Positions 48,701 to 59,850 of a stretch of 64,000 bases of DNA are shown piece after piece. Location of the stretch: positions 82,023,510 through 82,087,509 of the forward strand of contig JAMXBB010000010.1 of the NCBI GenBank assembly GCA_024138015.1. Reading direction: 5' to 3'. Below the pieces are notes generated by a model. That model was not told the origin of the DNA and did not search any database. It saw only the letters and a list, made by a program, of their open reading frames with translations. The position numbers and the translations under genes were made by a program. The DNA is from Lumnitzera littorea. Lineage: Eukaryota; Streptophyta; Magnoliopsida; Myrtales; Combretaceae. How positions within the stretch are numbered: the first letter of the stretch is position 1; the number at the start of each line of letters is the position of its first letter.

Positions 48701-49400
48701 AATGGAACTACCTTGAAACCTAGTCCATCTAGCAAGGATACCTTGTGAAACATACAAAATTTTCTACTACATTGTTATAGTATTGAAATTATGAGGTAAA
48801 TTTTCAACATTGTCTATTTTTATAATATCTTTTTCATTCAAATTGCATAAAGGCATATACTCTATGAGTTTAGAAAAGAAATGTGAAATAATCTACCTCA
48901 TAAAATATCCTAAACAAAAGTTATATGAAAAAAAAAAAGTTGCAAAATAACATCCATAAGAAGAAGGCACATTCTCTACTTGTGCACGCCTTACAATTTA
49001 TTAGGAATTTAATCTATTTGCTTAAATAGACAACACCAAATCCTTACGGTAAGTTCACAGTACATCTCATAGAAAATATAGCAATAAAAATATGGTTAGT
49101 AATGAGGAAGAATTGACATGAGGAAGATGGAAAATAGAAATGTCGAAATAAGATAGGAGGGGGACGGAAGCAATGATTTCTTATGGATGATGAGATGTTT
49201 GTTTCTTTTTAAGAACTTAGAAGGTAGAATTATGATATTACTCTACATTTATTATTATCATTTGTCAACTCTTACCGTGTGAATACATGCTCTATATATT
49301 TTATAATACACATTTGGAGGTAAGTATAAGGTATTAAGATGTTGTATCCATAATCTTCTCTATAAGAATAAGTTTTAAAAAATTGTATTTGGACTTTACT
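45741..49400. other. Intergenic, no gene seen; (TATC)n at 46082-46115
   Basis: AT-rich DNA with a TATC/TA microsatellite at 46082-46115 and a TA tract around 47038-47050. A short stretch at about 46262-46336 (GSSKSSGKIWVESRPNSSRF in frame, then AG-GTATAC) looks exon-like but is too short to support a gene. No other motif was found. Confidence 0.5.
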
Positions 49401-49419
49401 TAATGATCATTAATAATCA

Positions 49420-49945
49420 CCTTCAGCGCAAGGAGAGTTGAAAATCAATACAGATGCCACCATCAATAAGCAGGAATGCCGGGTGGAACTGGGACTTCTT
49501 GTAAGGGATTGTCCAGAGGCAAAGTTTACAATTGAATGAGGGTTGAAGAAGCTGAAGCTCCGGCAGTTATTGAAGCTATTTTGCTGGCACGCAGGAAGTA
49601 CTGGAAGCACGTTGTGTTTTAATCAGATTCTGCTTTAGTTATTTCTAGTTTTATTAATTTGAATAAGTGTGTCTAGTATTTATACGCTCTTCTAAGTTAT
49701 GGTTTGAAGCTTTGTCACTTCTTTGAATCTTTTTTTTTTTCTTTTTCTTTTTCTCTAATTAAAAGAGAAGCTAATACGTGTGCCAATTAAGTTGCATTCA
49801 AAGACAAAAGGGGGATAAGCTCTTCGTTTAGGGCTCTTGAGCCTCCATCTCCTTTACAGTCTCTTTTGTTAGCGGATCATATATCCAAATATTTTCTTTA
49901 ATTTCTTAATAAAGTGTTGTTCTGTTCGAAAAAAAAAAAAAAAGA
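49420..49945 (+). mobile_element. 5'-truncated L1-type LINE 3' end (RNase H domain, poly-A)
   Basis: The plus strand reads LKINTDATINKQECRVELGL and VRDCPEAKF. After a frame change it continues EEAEAPAVIEAILLARRKYW, VVF*SDSALVISSFINL, then REANTCAN*VAF and PPSPLQSLLLADHISKYF. This is the RVT_3-type RNase H that ends plant L1 polyproteins. The catalytic acids (D in NTD, E in AEA, D in SDS) are all still present, although one stop and one frameshift kill the frame. AATAAAG at about 49909 is followed about 15-20 bases later by a 15-base A run (from 49930), which marks a retroposed 3' end. A retroposed copy of a host RNase H-like gene is the alternative. Confidence 0.7.
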
Positions 49946-50448
49946 AGTCCCCTCACTACTTTTCACAGGTTGCTTTGCAGCCTTCACATTGACATGTTAC
50001 ATGCCCATCCAAAGAAATAAAGAGGAAAAAAAAAAAATCAAATGAGAGGAACAATAACTTATTAATATGCCTCTATAATGTTTTTATAAAAGGTTTAATA
50101 AGTATTACATACTATATGTTATATATACGTGATAATAAAATATTGATACGAATTATAATAGAAAAAATAATTTTTAAATCAATTACAATGTATTATTTAC
50201 ATACGTCATATATATTAATAATTTATTAGTATTTACATATTATATATAAATAACATGTGATATATATTACTAATTGAATCATTTCTTCTCATTTACACGA
50301 ACACATATAGGACAATATTAGATAACTTTTCTAAAAAGAGTTTGTGAATATTATTCACTTTCTCCTTAAAAATATCTCACATGTTAATATTTTTCATATA
50401 TTATAAATTTTATTACTACTCTATAGCATAAGCATTATAATAAGCATT
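49946..50448. other. AT-rich spacer, no gene seen
   Basis: Contains runs of ATATAT-rich sequence (50.1-50.3 kb) with a recurrent ACATA(T/C)(G/T)ATATA texture but no clear repeat unit and no coding motif. Confidence 0.5.
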
Positions 50449-51130
50449 AACATATTCTTTTGTGTTACTTTTAGTGTCATTTTAATTTCTTGAGATTTAA
50501 AAGATATAACCGGCATCAATTAGAATGTAAGAGTCACTGACTCGAGAAAGAACGAGACAAAGATTACTGCGATCAAACAATGATTTCATTTTTAGTACTG
50601 TAATATACATGCAAACACATGGTGGCATACATGGAAATTATCTAAAGGAAATTGTGGATAACATATTCTTTCATGTGTTGCTTTTAATGTCATTTTAATT
50701 TCTTGAGATTTAAAAGATATAACTGGCTTCAAGTAGAATGTAAGAGTCACCGACTCGAGAAAGGAGACAAAGACTACTTCGATCAAACAATGACTTCACT
50801 TTTAGTACTGTAGTATACATGCAAACATATGGTGGTATACATGGAAAATATCCAAAGCAAATTGTGAATCGTAATCACTATTATTATATTTTATTGTGGT
50901 GTTCCCTTGTATTCGGATGTATTTGGCATGAAGCAAAATGTAGGATTTAAGAAGGTAGGAGACAGAGGTTACTTCAATGAAGCGTTAATTTCACTTCTAG
51001 CACAATACGGCACATGCAAACTTAGTCTAGGATGCATGAAAAATATTCAGAGGTAAATACGTATAGAAATCACTATTATTACACTTTTTATTGCACCTGT
51101 TTGTATTGATAAAGTGCGAGTACTCACTGT
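50449..51130. repeat. Tandem repeat, 211-bp unit, about three copies
   Basis: Unit 1 (50449-50659) and unit 2 (50660-about 50870) share TTCTTGAGATTTAAAAGATA, GTAAGAGTCAC(T/C)GACTCGAG, GATCAAACAATGA and ATACATGCAAACA, and are about nine-tenths identical by eye. A third, diverged unit (about 50870-51060) keeps GGAGACA(G)AG, the ACTTC(G/A)AT motif and ACATGCAAACTTA. A fourth partial start follows at about 51065 (AATCACTATTATTA). The minus-strand open frame at 50592-50786 is a product of the repeat. Confidence 0.8.
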
Positions 51131-52195
51131 TCCTATCTTCCATGAATTTTCTTGATCTCCTTAATCCGCTTTACTTTCGTTACTTTCTTAAACAGTTATA
51201 CAATTTGAGAAAGACTTAATTGAAGCTGAAGTCTAAGTAAAAGACGGAAGATAAGTGAAATACTTATGTTTATCCTATACGTAGTTTCATAAAAAGAGAT
51301 AGAAATACTAATTGCAACGTATATTTGATTATAAATTTTTTCTTTTCCATGTATTACTTCATAATATCTAGTACTTTACTTTACAAAGACAGTATTGAGA
51401 CGAATGAAAAATTAGAATAATCTTCATTTTCATTTTTATCTGGATCATAACCTTCATGTTTTACTGCTTGTCAATTGCCAATGTTAATAGCCCGGGATTT
51501 CAAAGGCAAAAAAAGAGCTAATAATTACTTTAGTCTTACATGTGGGTCAAGTGCCACATAAAACGATCCTAGTGGTGATAGTAACGTGAGTTTTTGAGAA
51601 ACTTATAAAATTTTACAATGTTTACAAAATTAATAACGTAACAAAATTGCAACAACTTCTGCATTTTAGTTACTTTATTCTTTTCCTTATTATTTAATAT
51701 TAGAATAGTACTACAACCTGATTTATTTTTGGCATTTTATTTTCATGTAAAGGGATAATACTCCCTTATAGGCGCTTTTCTTCTAATAAATGATGAAATT
51801 TTCTATTATTTTGCTTGAATAGGAGAATACCATCTGACTAATTATTGATTTGTTTTAGTGATTTACTATAAAAGATACCAAAGGAAAAATTATGAAATAT
51901 GTAAGCAATAATAACTTGATTTGATGAGTCCAAAAATCATGAATCAAACCTGTTAGAATAGTTGAGTCCAAGCATTAGGTATAGAATCGGGAAGGATGGT
52001 TAGTCTCACTTCGGCGATTTAGGACCTCATGGCCCATTGGCTCTTAATGGATTAGGTCAGGCCAATGCCCTTATGTCCATGTCCGATTTGTACGAACACT
52101 AAAGTCGTAAAGCATATATTTGCTAATACATATAAAATTTTACATTAGGTCAAAAGTGTTGTTGATAAAGTTTTTTCCTAGAGGTCAAGACAGAC
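51131..52195. other. No gene seen; possible LTR fragment at about 51951-52190
   Basis: The stretch beginning TGTTAGAATAGTTGAGTCC at about 51951 starts like a plant LTR and is less AT-rich than its surroundings. It touches the decayed 3' side of the next gypsy element, but it does not match that element's 5' LTR by eye. Its origin is unknown. Confidence 0.3.
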
Positions 52196-52219
52196 CTGAT
52201 TAGGATTGTGTCCAATCTA

Positions 52220-53080
52220 CAACGTAGCTATCCTTTTCCTTTACTATTTCCAACCACTTTTAAGTCTCACCAAGTTTGTGAACTAGCTCTGTAATCGACT
52301 AACTAAATGCTTTTACATTAAGCAAAATAACCTAATTAGAGCATATTGAGATGACCTCATTTAGCTTAGAATAACTACTTGCAAATTGATCTTTAACCTA
52401 ATTAGCCTCAAGGTTCTTTCCTACGATAGCTCTAAGTAAATTGCCTAGTGTCTTGTTCACCACTTTAGTTTGGCCATTAGTCTAAGGGTGGCTACTAGAG
52501 TTGAACATAAGTTTAGTCCTAAGTCTTTTCTAAAGAATCTTCTAAAAATAGCTCAAGAATTTGATATTACGGTATGAAACAATAGTTTTTGGCACTCCAT
52601 GTAGCTAGATAACTTCTTGCAAAAACAAATTAACAATATGTAAAGGATTGTTAGTTTGAAGGTACGAGATGAAATGTGCTATTTTGTTGAAGCAGTCCAC
52701 TACAACAAAGATCAAATCTTTTCCCCTGGATGTCTAGGGTAATCCCAGGACAAAGTCCATGCTGAAGTCGACTCAAGGTAAGGTCGGCGTAGGTAAGGGC
52801 ATATACTCTTTATGGGGCTCTCTCATTCCATTAGCTTTTTTGCAAACTTCATAGCTTCCAATTACCTTATGAACATTCTTGGCTAAACCAGGATAATAAA
52901 GATTATGCTTCAATAGATTGGCTATTTTGGTCTCTCCAAAATAATTAGATAATCCACCACCTTGGGCTTCCATAACCAATAGCTCGTATGGAACAACTTG
53001 GAGTATATAACCTTCAATCCTTGAACAAATAACCATCTTGGGCATAATAACCTCTGATAGCAACTTTACCTCTGCACTGC
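52220..53080 (-). pseudogene. Integrase region of the second gypsy element
   Basis: The N-terminal part (52773-53063) reads EAQGGGLSNYFG, then HNLYYPGLAKNVHKVIG and YEVCKKANGM. Both zinc-binding histidines and one cysteine are replaced (Q, Y, Y). The core keeps D in FVVVDCFNKIAHF and E in HPQTNGQTEVVNKTLG. The second catalytic aspartate is Y (VSYRNIKFLSYF). Reading becomes unreliable below about 52.35 kb and the C-terminal GPY/F region is not seen. Confidence 0.8.
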
Positions 53081-53089
53081 TTTACAATT

Positions 53090-54630
53090 GGACCAAAATG
53101 AGGGTCATGAGCATATTACTCAGTGATAAGTGTAAATCCTAGTAACTTCGTCTGCAAGGTGATTAGTAAGGTTTGTTGATTTGAAAGAGCATCGGTGATC
53201 GCGTTGGCACTACTTTTCTTATGATGGATTACATATGAAAAATCTTCCGTAAACTTTAGCCATTTGGCTTACCTTTTCAAAAGTTTATTTTGACTCTCAA
53301 GATGCTTCAGCGACTCATAGTCAATGTAAATAATAAACTCTCGTAGTAGTAAATAGTGTTACTAGACAATAAGGGCTCGAAAAAGAAAGTATAGCTCTTT
53401 TTTGTACATAGAATAGTTTAATGTGGCACCACTAAGCTTCTCACTGTAGCAGGCAACCGGTCGTCACTTTTGCATTAGGACAGTGCCAATTTCAATGCAT
53501 GACGTATTGTATTCTAGTTCGAAGGGCTTGTCAAAATCTAGTAATGATAGGATAGGGGTAGAGGTGAGCTTCTCCTTAATCTGCCTAAAGCTTTACTCAG
53601 CTTAGTCATTTTATTTATGCCCATCACTCTTCTTGATCAGCTTAATTAAGGGGCTTGCAATGGTATTAAAGTTCTTAATGAATCGCCTATAGAATGAAGC
53701 AAGCCCATGGAAACTTTATAATTTAGTAACATTCTCTAGTGTCAACTACTTCAAGACAGCTGGACCTTCTCCTCATTAACTCAAACTCCTTCTCTTGATA
53801 TTATATACCTAAGAACAACAATTTCATCCTAATAGAATGTACACTTCTTTAAGTTCTCAAATAACTTCTTATCTCGTAAAAAATAAAAAATTGCTCAGAG
53901 ATGTTGAACATGGTTGTTTAGGTTGGCATTGTACATTAATATATCATCAAAGTACACGATCACACATCATCCGATTAGAAGGTGCATCACATGGTTCATA
54001 AGCTTCATAAATGTACTTGATACATTGGTAAGCTCAAATGACATAACCAATTTATCATATAGATTATGCCTTATCTTGAAAACAGTCTTCCATTTGTCAT
54101 CTGGTCTTATGCGAATTTGGTGGTAGTCACTTCGTAGATCAATCTTCAAAAATACCTTGGTATCATGAAGCTCATCTAACATGTTAATGAGCTTCGGTAA
54201 TAGGTATTTGTACTTGACAATAATTCAATTGATTGCTCGATTGTCGATATATATGTACCACGAACCATCTTTCTTTGAGATGAGTAGGGCTGGTATACCA
54301 CAAGGGCCTATGCTCTCCCTTGTATATCCTCTTTCTATGAGCTCATCTACTTGTCTTTTTAGCTCAGCAGCCTACTTAGGGTTCATTCTGTAGGCAGGTT
54401 GGTTTAGTAGGGCTGTACCTAGTTATAAATCGATACAATGTTCTATGCCTTGACCGGGGCAGTCCTTTAGGCAACTCTTCAGGAAATAGGTTGGAAAATT
54501 CATCTATCAAGCTTAGTACCTCATCGGGTACATCTTCCAAATCTCTTATCTTTAACAATTTTCTAATCAATAGGAATATAAGCTCTTTTGTCCTCTCAAC
54601 AGTTTGGAGCTCTCTTCGACTTATCACTAA
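53090..54630 (-). pseudogene. Reverse transcriptase-RNase H region of the second gypsy element
   Basis: In order: DEFSNLFPEELPKGLP (54376-54627), KVFLKIDLRSDYHQIRIRPD and FKIRHNLYDKLVMSFEL (53967-54182), the intact YFDD at 53943-53954 in VIVYFDDILMYN, LKKCTFY, then RNase H pieces YNTSCIEIGTVLMQ, PVACYSEKLSGATLNYSMY and EFIIYIDYESLKHLE. D and E positions of RNase H are partly lost (YNTS for CDAS-like). Multiple stops are present. Confidence 0.88.
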
Positions 54631-54669
54631 GGCCTTCTTCTTACTAGCTCAAGTGAGCTGATTATGGGT

Positions 54670-55060
54670 CTCATTTACTTGGGTCAGCATCATGGATTGC
54701 AACATAATCTTCTTCCCCATCTTTAATAAAGGCATAGGTATTCTTATATCTATTGTAAGTAACATGTCAATGAAACAACCAAGGCCTTCCAACTAATAGA
54801 TGTGAAGCTCCCATAGGGATAATATCACATACTACTTTGTCCCTATATACATTCCTATCACTGAATGGCATAGTTACTTATTTCATAACGTACAGAGCAC
54901 CCTGATCATGAAGCTAATGTAGTTTGTAAGGTCGGTAGTGCTTAGAGGTCAACAGTCTTAACCTTTGTACATAGGACTCTGTGATAATGTTTGTATAACT
55001 TCCTCTGTCTACTATAATGGTGTATAACTATCCTTTTATGGTACACTTTGTATAAGATAG
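54670..55060 (-). pseudogene. Protease region of the second gypsy element
   Basis: Reads IIVDRGSYTNIITESYVQRL, KHYRPYKLH, VVCDIIPMGASHLLVGRPW. The active-site block is DRGS instead of DGGS/DTGS. Frame changes separate it from gag and RT. Confidence 0.75.
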
Positions 55061-55267
55061 ATTCTCTCTTTAATCTTCCTTAAAGTTCGATAAGGAACTT
55101 AGTACTCATCTCAGCATTAAGGTCATTGCTTCTCCCTAGTTAGTGTAGACACAGATCTCCTCTTCTTCCTCAGCTTCGATCTTTCCAACATTCTTCTTCT
55201 TCTTGGGCATGCTCTCATCGGTGCTATCCATTACATCTCCTTGGAGTACTATGGCGCGTTTGTTCGA

Positions 55268-56130
55268 ACACTCAATAGCCATGTATCTAAAGCCCAAACA
55301 TTTAAATCACTTCACCTCTTTGGTCTTATGTCTTGAGGTTTGTCCTCTTTCATAAGTTCTCAAGGTTAGCCTAACCTTGGTTTAGCTCAGCTAGCTTACT
55401 TGACTATCATCAGGTTGATCATTTCTTTCCTTAACTAGGATTGAGTAGGTTAGCACGAAATAGGGGTTTGGGAAAATGTTGGCCCAAGTTAGCTTGGGGA
55501 ATTTCTTCTTTATTTTTTGACCTTCTATACTACCTTAATGGCCTCGGATTCATCCATATTGGCTCGGATCATCAACTTTTAGAATTCTCTCACATAGTCA
55601 TCAACAAATTAACCTCTTTGGCGAAGTTCTTATAGTTTAGAAAATGTGTCCTATAAGTAGGTCTTAGGCACAAATCTACACCTCAACAATATGTTCATCT
55701 CGTCCTAAGTTCTTGCTCCTTGTCTTCCATCCCTTGCTTTGGCTGCATTTGGATTGTTCTACCATATAGTAGCATATCCAAAGAACTTTAGTGCAGTAAG
55801 TCACACTTTAACAACATTTATATATCTATAACAATTGAATGCTTTCTCTACCTTCTCTTTTTACTCCAAATATTCATTTACATCTCTAATTTCATTGAAG
55901 GGTAGGATTTGGACCTTAACATTGACAAGCCATTGAGGAGCTTGGTGTCCTCGTTCTTGTGTTTGGTAGTGATCAGCCTCTTCTCCTTCCTCTCTATACT
56001 CATCAACATCTATTTCCTCATCATCTTCCTCAATCTCTTCCAACTCTAACGTTCGTTTAACAACTTAATCTGCTACTCCTCTAGCTTGAGAGGGTCGAAC
56101 TAGGCGATTAGCTCGGCCACCTTGGCCATA
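55268..56130 (-). pseudogene. gag region of the second gypsy element
   Basis: Starts with an acidic stretch (EEIEEDDEEIDVDEYREEGE, 55861-56043), then RDVNEYLE, KAFNCYRYINVVKVWLTAL and FFGYATIW. The gag core NILLRCRFVPKTYL, SKL*ELRQRG and VDDYVREF follows. The knuckle at 55268-55309 reads *FKCLGFRYMAIEC: the first cysteine is a stop and the histidine is Y, so zinc binding is lost. The start is near an inverted repeat at 56111-56190. Confidence 0.8.
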
Positions 56131-56190
56131 GTGTCTCTTTGGAAGATTTTCAAGTAAGTTATGGTACGATTATGGCCAAGGTGGCTGAGC
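56111..56190. repeat. 20-bp inverted repeat in the gag leader
   Basis: GCTCGGCCACCTTGGCCATA at 56111-56130 is the reverse complement of TATGGCCAAGGTGGCTGAGC at 56171-56190 except for one base, with a 40-base loop. Next to it, CAATCACTCGAACACAATA is repeated at about 56190 and 56393. Confidence 0.75.
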
Positions 56191-56630
56191 CAATCACTCG
56201 AACACAATAAAAATGTTACTACCATTATGACCACGACTAGGTTGAACACCATTACTCTGATCACCAATAATACCTTGAATACTCAAATTTAACATGATAT
56301 AACACTTTCTTTGCAGAATAACAATACGATACACAATAAACACTTCTAGTCACTATTTAGAATTGTACTAACATAACAACTTTAATACCTAACAATCACT
56401 CGAACACAATAGAAATGACTTGCTTTATTTTTGCAATGAAGAATAGAGTAAAACAGAGTAACAACAGAAACTACACTTACCAACACACAAACTTCCACTA
56501 TATAGCTCAAAACTTCAAAACTTACTTCAAATGAACACATTGAAGTAACTATAGAAGGAACACAACAACTACTAACAGTAAATACGAACCAAAACTTCAC
56601 TACAATTGATACACTCTTTTTTGGAATTGT

Positions 56631-56642
56631 GCTTTGATACTA
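56631..56642 (-). promoter_or_regulatory. Primer-binding site of the second gypsy element (two mismatches)
   Basis: On the minus strand this is TAGTATCAAAGC against the canonical TGGTATCAGAGC. It lies at the gag-side edge of the probable LTR and in the same relative place as the perfect site of the first element. Both changes are G-to-A. Confidence 0.65.
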
Positions 56643-56651
56643 GCGAAGTCG

Positions 56652-57559
56652 ATGCATCTCCAGGGTCAAATGTACGGCGAAGCGCTACAACGGAGAGAAC
56701 CAAAAGAGAATAAAAGATGACTAGCAAAGTTTTGGTAGCTACCAACTAAATACGACACATTGATTGATCCTACTTGGCCTGCAATTCACTGGATATGACT
56801 CATCGGTTTAAACCATAAGGTCGCTCACCACTACACCTTATTTAAGGGAATATATAAGAACTAAACAGAATAATGAGAACACTAAGGTTGCTTAAAAGTG
56901 AAACTTGTAATAATATGATAATAAGAGTGATTAGGTTATGTCTGTGCACAAGAAATGAGGTTTATATATTAGCCTTATTAGGGTTACAAGCATGTATGAA
57001 AAGATGAAAGGATAATTTACAATTAGAATACATGAAATATACTAAAAAGGGTAAAAGCAACAAAGAATATTTAGTATGGAAAAGTAAAGAATCCTTTTGG
57101 AATGTTATGCCAGAAAACACGTGTCGCATGGTAGCTAGCACTCTAAAATATAGTATAATCCGGATGAGATGAAGAAAAGAGAGTCTATAGTTAGGGTTGA
57201 CTTGATTTAGATTAAGTTGGAGCTCAGTTAAGTATTTGGCTTGGACTAGGATCGGGTGTTGGTAACCGGCTCAGACAGTCGTTTGAGGCTGGTACACTCG
57301 AATGTTGTTTGTGTCATAATACGAGTACTTAGCTGGTCGGCTTGTACGCTTGGTAGGTCAACACATCTGCTCAATAGCTTCAAGAACTATGCTAGTGAAC
57401 GTAAAAGCATGGTATTCAGGTTGGTAGTAAAGTGAAACATGGAGGTTAGGATAAGAATTCTTGTCTTGGATGGGGCTTGAAGCTAATATTCTCCATATAA
57501 GTCCTTGGAGTCCTTTTACTCAGCTATGTGTGATTGGTTTGGAAAGTTGATTCTTGTCA
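56652..57559 (-). repeat. Probable 5' LTR of the second gypsy element
   Basis: Inferred from position: outside the PBS, about 900 bases, non-coding, similar length to the 942-bp LTR of the related element, and ending GTGTGATTGG...GATTCTTGTCA much as the other ends GAGTGATTGG...GATCCCTATCA. No second copy was found, so the boundaries are approximate. Confidence 0.55.
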
Positions 57560-57749
57560 TAGTGTAGTTCTGCTCAAGGCAACATCGTTACCAAACAAAG
57601 AGAACTCAAAAGCCTAACATAGGAAATCTGTTGAAGCACCTCATCTAGAATAAAAAAGAGAGACTAATCTAGCTTTTGAGCCTAATACCTACTCTTTCCC
57701 AATCAATACAAGGTCAATCAACCTAAGGCCTAGTTAAGAAAGCATCAAA

Positions 57750-58720
57750 GAGTTAGAAAGGAAATTGGTTCAACAGATTATTGAGAAAATGAAAACATTT
57801 AAAAGTTATGCTGGTTTCGAGTAGGCTATGATCACCAACTTTTTAGCATATGATGCAAAAGCTTTTCTAGAAAAGTTCAAAGTGCCAGAATTTGAAAAAT
57901 ACGATGGAACTAGTTGTCCTAAATTATACACCGAGTTGTACATAAAAAAGATGAGCAAATATGTTTAATATGACCGGTTGATGGTCTAAACTTTTCAAGA
58001 TAGCTTTATAAGCCTTATAATAACTTGGTATGCTTAGCTTGATCTTAATTAGATAAATACTTGGGAGAAATTGGCTTAAGTTATTTATGAGTAATATAAG
58101 TTTTACATTGTGATAACTCCTTCAATTTGTGACTTACACACAATGAGTAAGAAGAAGAACGAGTCCTCTAGGGAATATACCCAAAGAAGGAGAGGCATGG
58201 CATCTAGAGTCATTCCTCCTCTCATTGTGAAAGGATTAATATCCATTTTCATTGACTTATTAGAGGAATCATATTATGGGCACTTGTTAGGTAACAAAAT
58301 GGCTAGTTTAGTGGACATTGTACTTATTGGAAGCTAAATTGAAGAAGCCATAAGAATAGGGAAATGAAAAAGAAAAAAACCAACCCTACTAGATTCTAGG
58401 CCATACATAAATACTTTAATGTCAAAACCTTCATAAAGTAGGAAAGGCCTAAAGATACCAAAAAGAAAGTTCACTCAATTCCTTGTCTTGCTATCTGAAG
58501 TTTTTGACCAACTAAGAAAGTAAGGCTTAATGCTACAAAAAGTCCCAATACCAAGATACAAGCCAAGGAAATACCACCCAAATGTATAATGTGAATACCA
58601 TATGGATCAGCAGGGGCATTTTATTGATAATTGTTGGGAATTGAAAAACATAGTTCAAGACCTAATAGACATAGGGGCATTCTATCATGCTTTAAAGAGG
58701 TGAAGTCATAATAATTCTAT
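57750..58720 (+). pseudogene. Tat/Ogre-type gypsy gag remnant
   Basis: Across frame shifts and stops: KESIKELERKLVQQIIEK, FKVPEFEKYDGTSCPKLY, DRLMV*TFQDSFISL, ITPSICDLHTMSKKKNES, REYTQRRRGMASRVIPPL and FIDLLEESYYGHLLGNKM. A knuckle-like CEYHMDQQGHFIDNC sits at 58590-58634. The signature F.VP.F.KY.GT.CP...L..Y..KM, the FQ(D/E)SL motif, the SL..M.K...ES..EYAQRWR block and the C.YH...GH...NC finger are those of Tat/Ogre-lineage gag, distinct from the other two gypsy elements here. It stops abruptly at the 58.76-kb repeat. No pol follows. Confidence 0.85.
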
Positions 58721-58759
58721 TGTGTAAATTATCTTAAGATAGAAGTTTGTCTTATAGTT

Positions 58760-59850
58760 GTTATTGTTGATTTAGTTCATATTAGGCGTATAAGACTTTA
58801 CCGTTTTGAAGCATCAAATTCGATGTCTACATGATATAAACCTGTATAATAATTTTTGGAAATAATTGATAAAGTAAACTTATAGTTTGACTTTTCAAAA
58901 GAGTAATCATAAAATCAACAGGTACATGTTACTCGATCTATAGACCAAAAGATTAAAAACTAGTGAGCCCCTTGAGAAGACTAGAGTAGTTTTCTTAGCA
59001 GTTAGAAAAAATCAACGATAAGAACCAAAAAAAAAAAAAATCAACCAAATTCTTCTCGATCCTCACTCCTTGATCCTGTTTGCTAAAATTTTGGTTTTTA
59101 GGCATGGTATTTCTAATTCCATTATGAACCTACAAAATATACTATAGGGGAATAAGCGACAACTTGCTTAGTAAGTGGGATAAAGGTAGAAGTATGCATT
59201 CAATACAAAGCAACCAGGGTTATCAAGTAATTTTTAGTTAGATGTAATGTGTATTTAAATAAATGTCATTGCACTATGTTGTCCAATCTATTATGACATT
59301 AGAGGAATTGCGCTCGCTTTATTCCAGATTAAGGAGTTTGACTTTTCATGCATGAATGGGAACCAAACCAGGGCTTGTACATTGGAAAATACCCTTTACT
59401 TGAAACAATCTTCGAACTACGATCCTCAACCTTACCGTGACCTCTTTTGTTATCACTTAGTTTACCTAAGGGTAGGGAAATGATCATTTCAGCTATCTTC
59501 ATCAAAGGGGTTTGTGTTTGGCCCAAGAATCTTAGCCATTACCTGTAATGGGTTGCGATACATATCAAGTTAGATATTAGGCCAAATTCAAGTTAGTTTG
59601 TTTTTAGGGCGATTGATGAAGCTCAAACAATATTCATAGAGCAAACATAACATAGAGCTTGGCTCTTACCATAGCAAATCAAATCTTAAATACATGTTCT
59701 GTACATACATAAGAAACTAACTATAATCACAAGTAAGTACATACCAAAGTCTCTAAGTATTATGAAGTAATACTTTAAAGTGTGGTGAAGCATTAATTTC
59801 ACTTACTTGGAACTTTGTTGCTTGCTAATGGTAGTTATCATATTTGTCCC
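58760..59850 (-). repeat. Dispersed ~1.1-kb repeat family, copy 2 (minus orientation)
   Basis: Reverse complement of the block at 10.82-12.01 kb. Its minus strand carries a 65-codon open frame (59329-59526) containing MKIAEMIISLPLGKLSD and FPMYKPWF. The same frame in the other copy reads IKIDEMVFSLPLVKLSD and FPLHKPRF. It lies directly against the end of the Tat/Ogre gag remnant, so one may have inserted in the other or both may belong to one element. Confidence 0.6.

Larger units (their letters stand above)
52196..57559 (-). mobile_element. Second Ty3/gypsy retrotransposon, 3' end missing
   Basis: Order on the minus strand: probable LTR (about 56652-57559), PBS (56631-56642), gag, degenerate knuckle, protease, RT, RNase H, integrase. 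The integrase core fades at about 52.3 kb and no matching 3' LTR was found to its left. The element is closely related in domain sequence to the one at 18.6-25.2 kb but is more decayed: its integrase has lost zinc-binding and catalytic residues. The outer LTR end is taken at TTCTTGTCA (57559) by analogy, and is approximate. Confidence 0.8.

Noticed and set aside
53914..54393. Plus-strand open frames of 70 codons
   Set aside because: Antisense to the RT of the second gypsy element.
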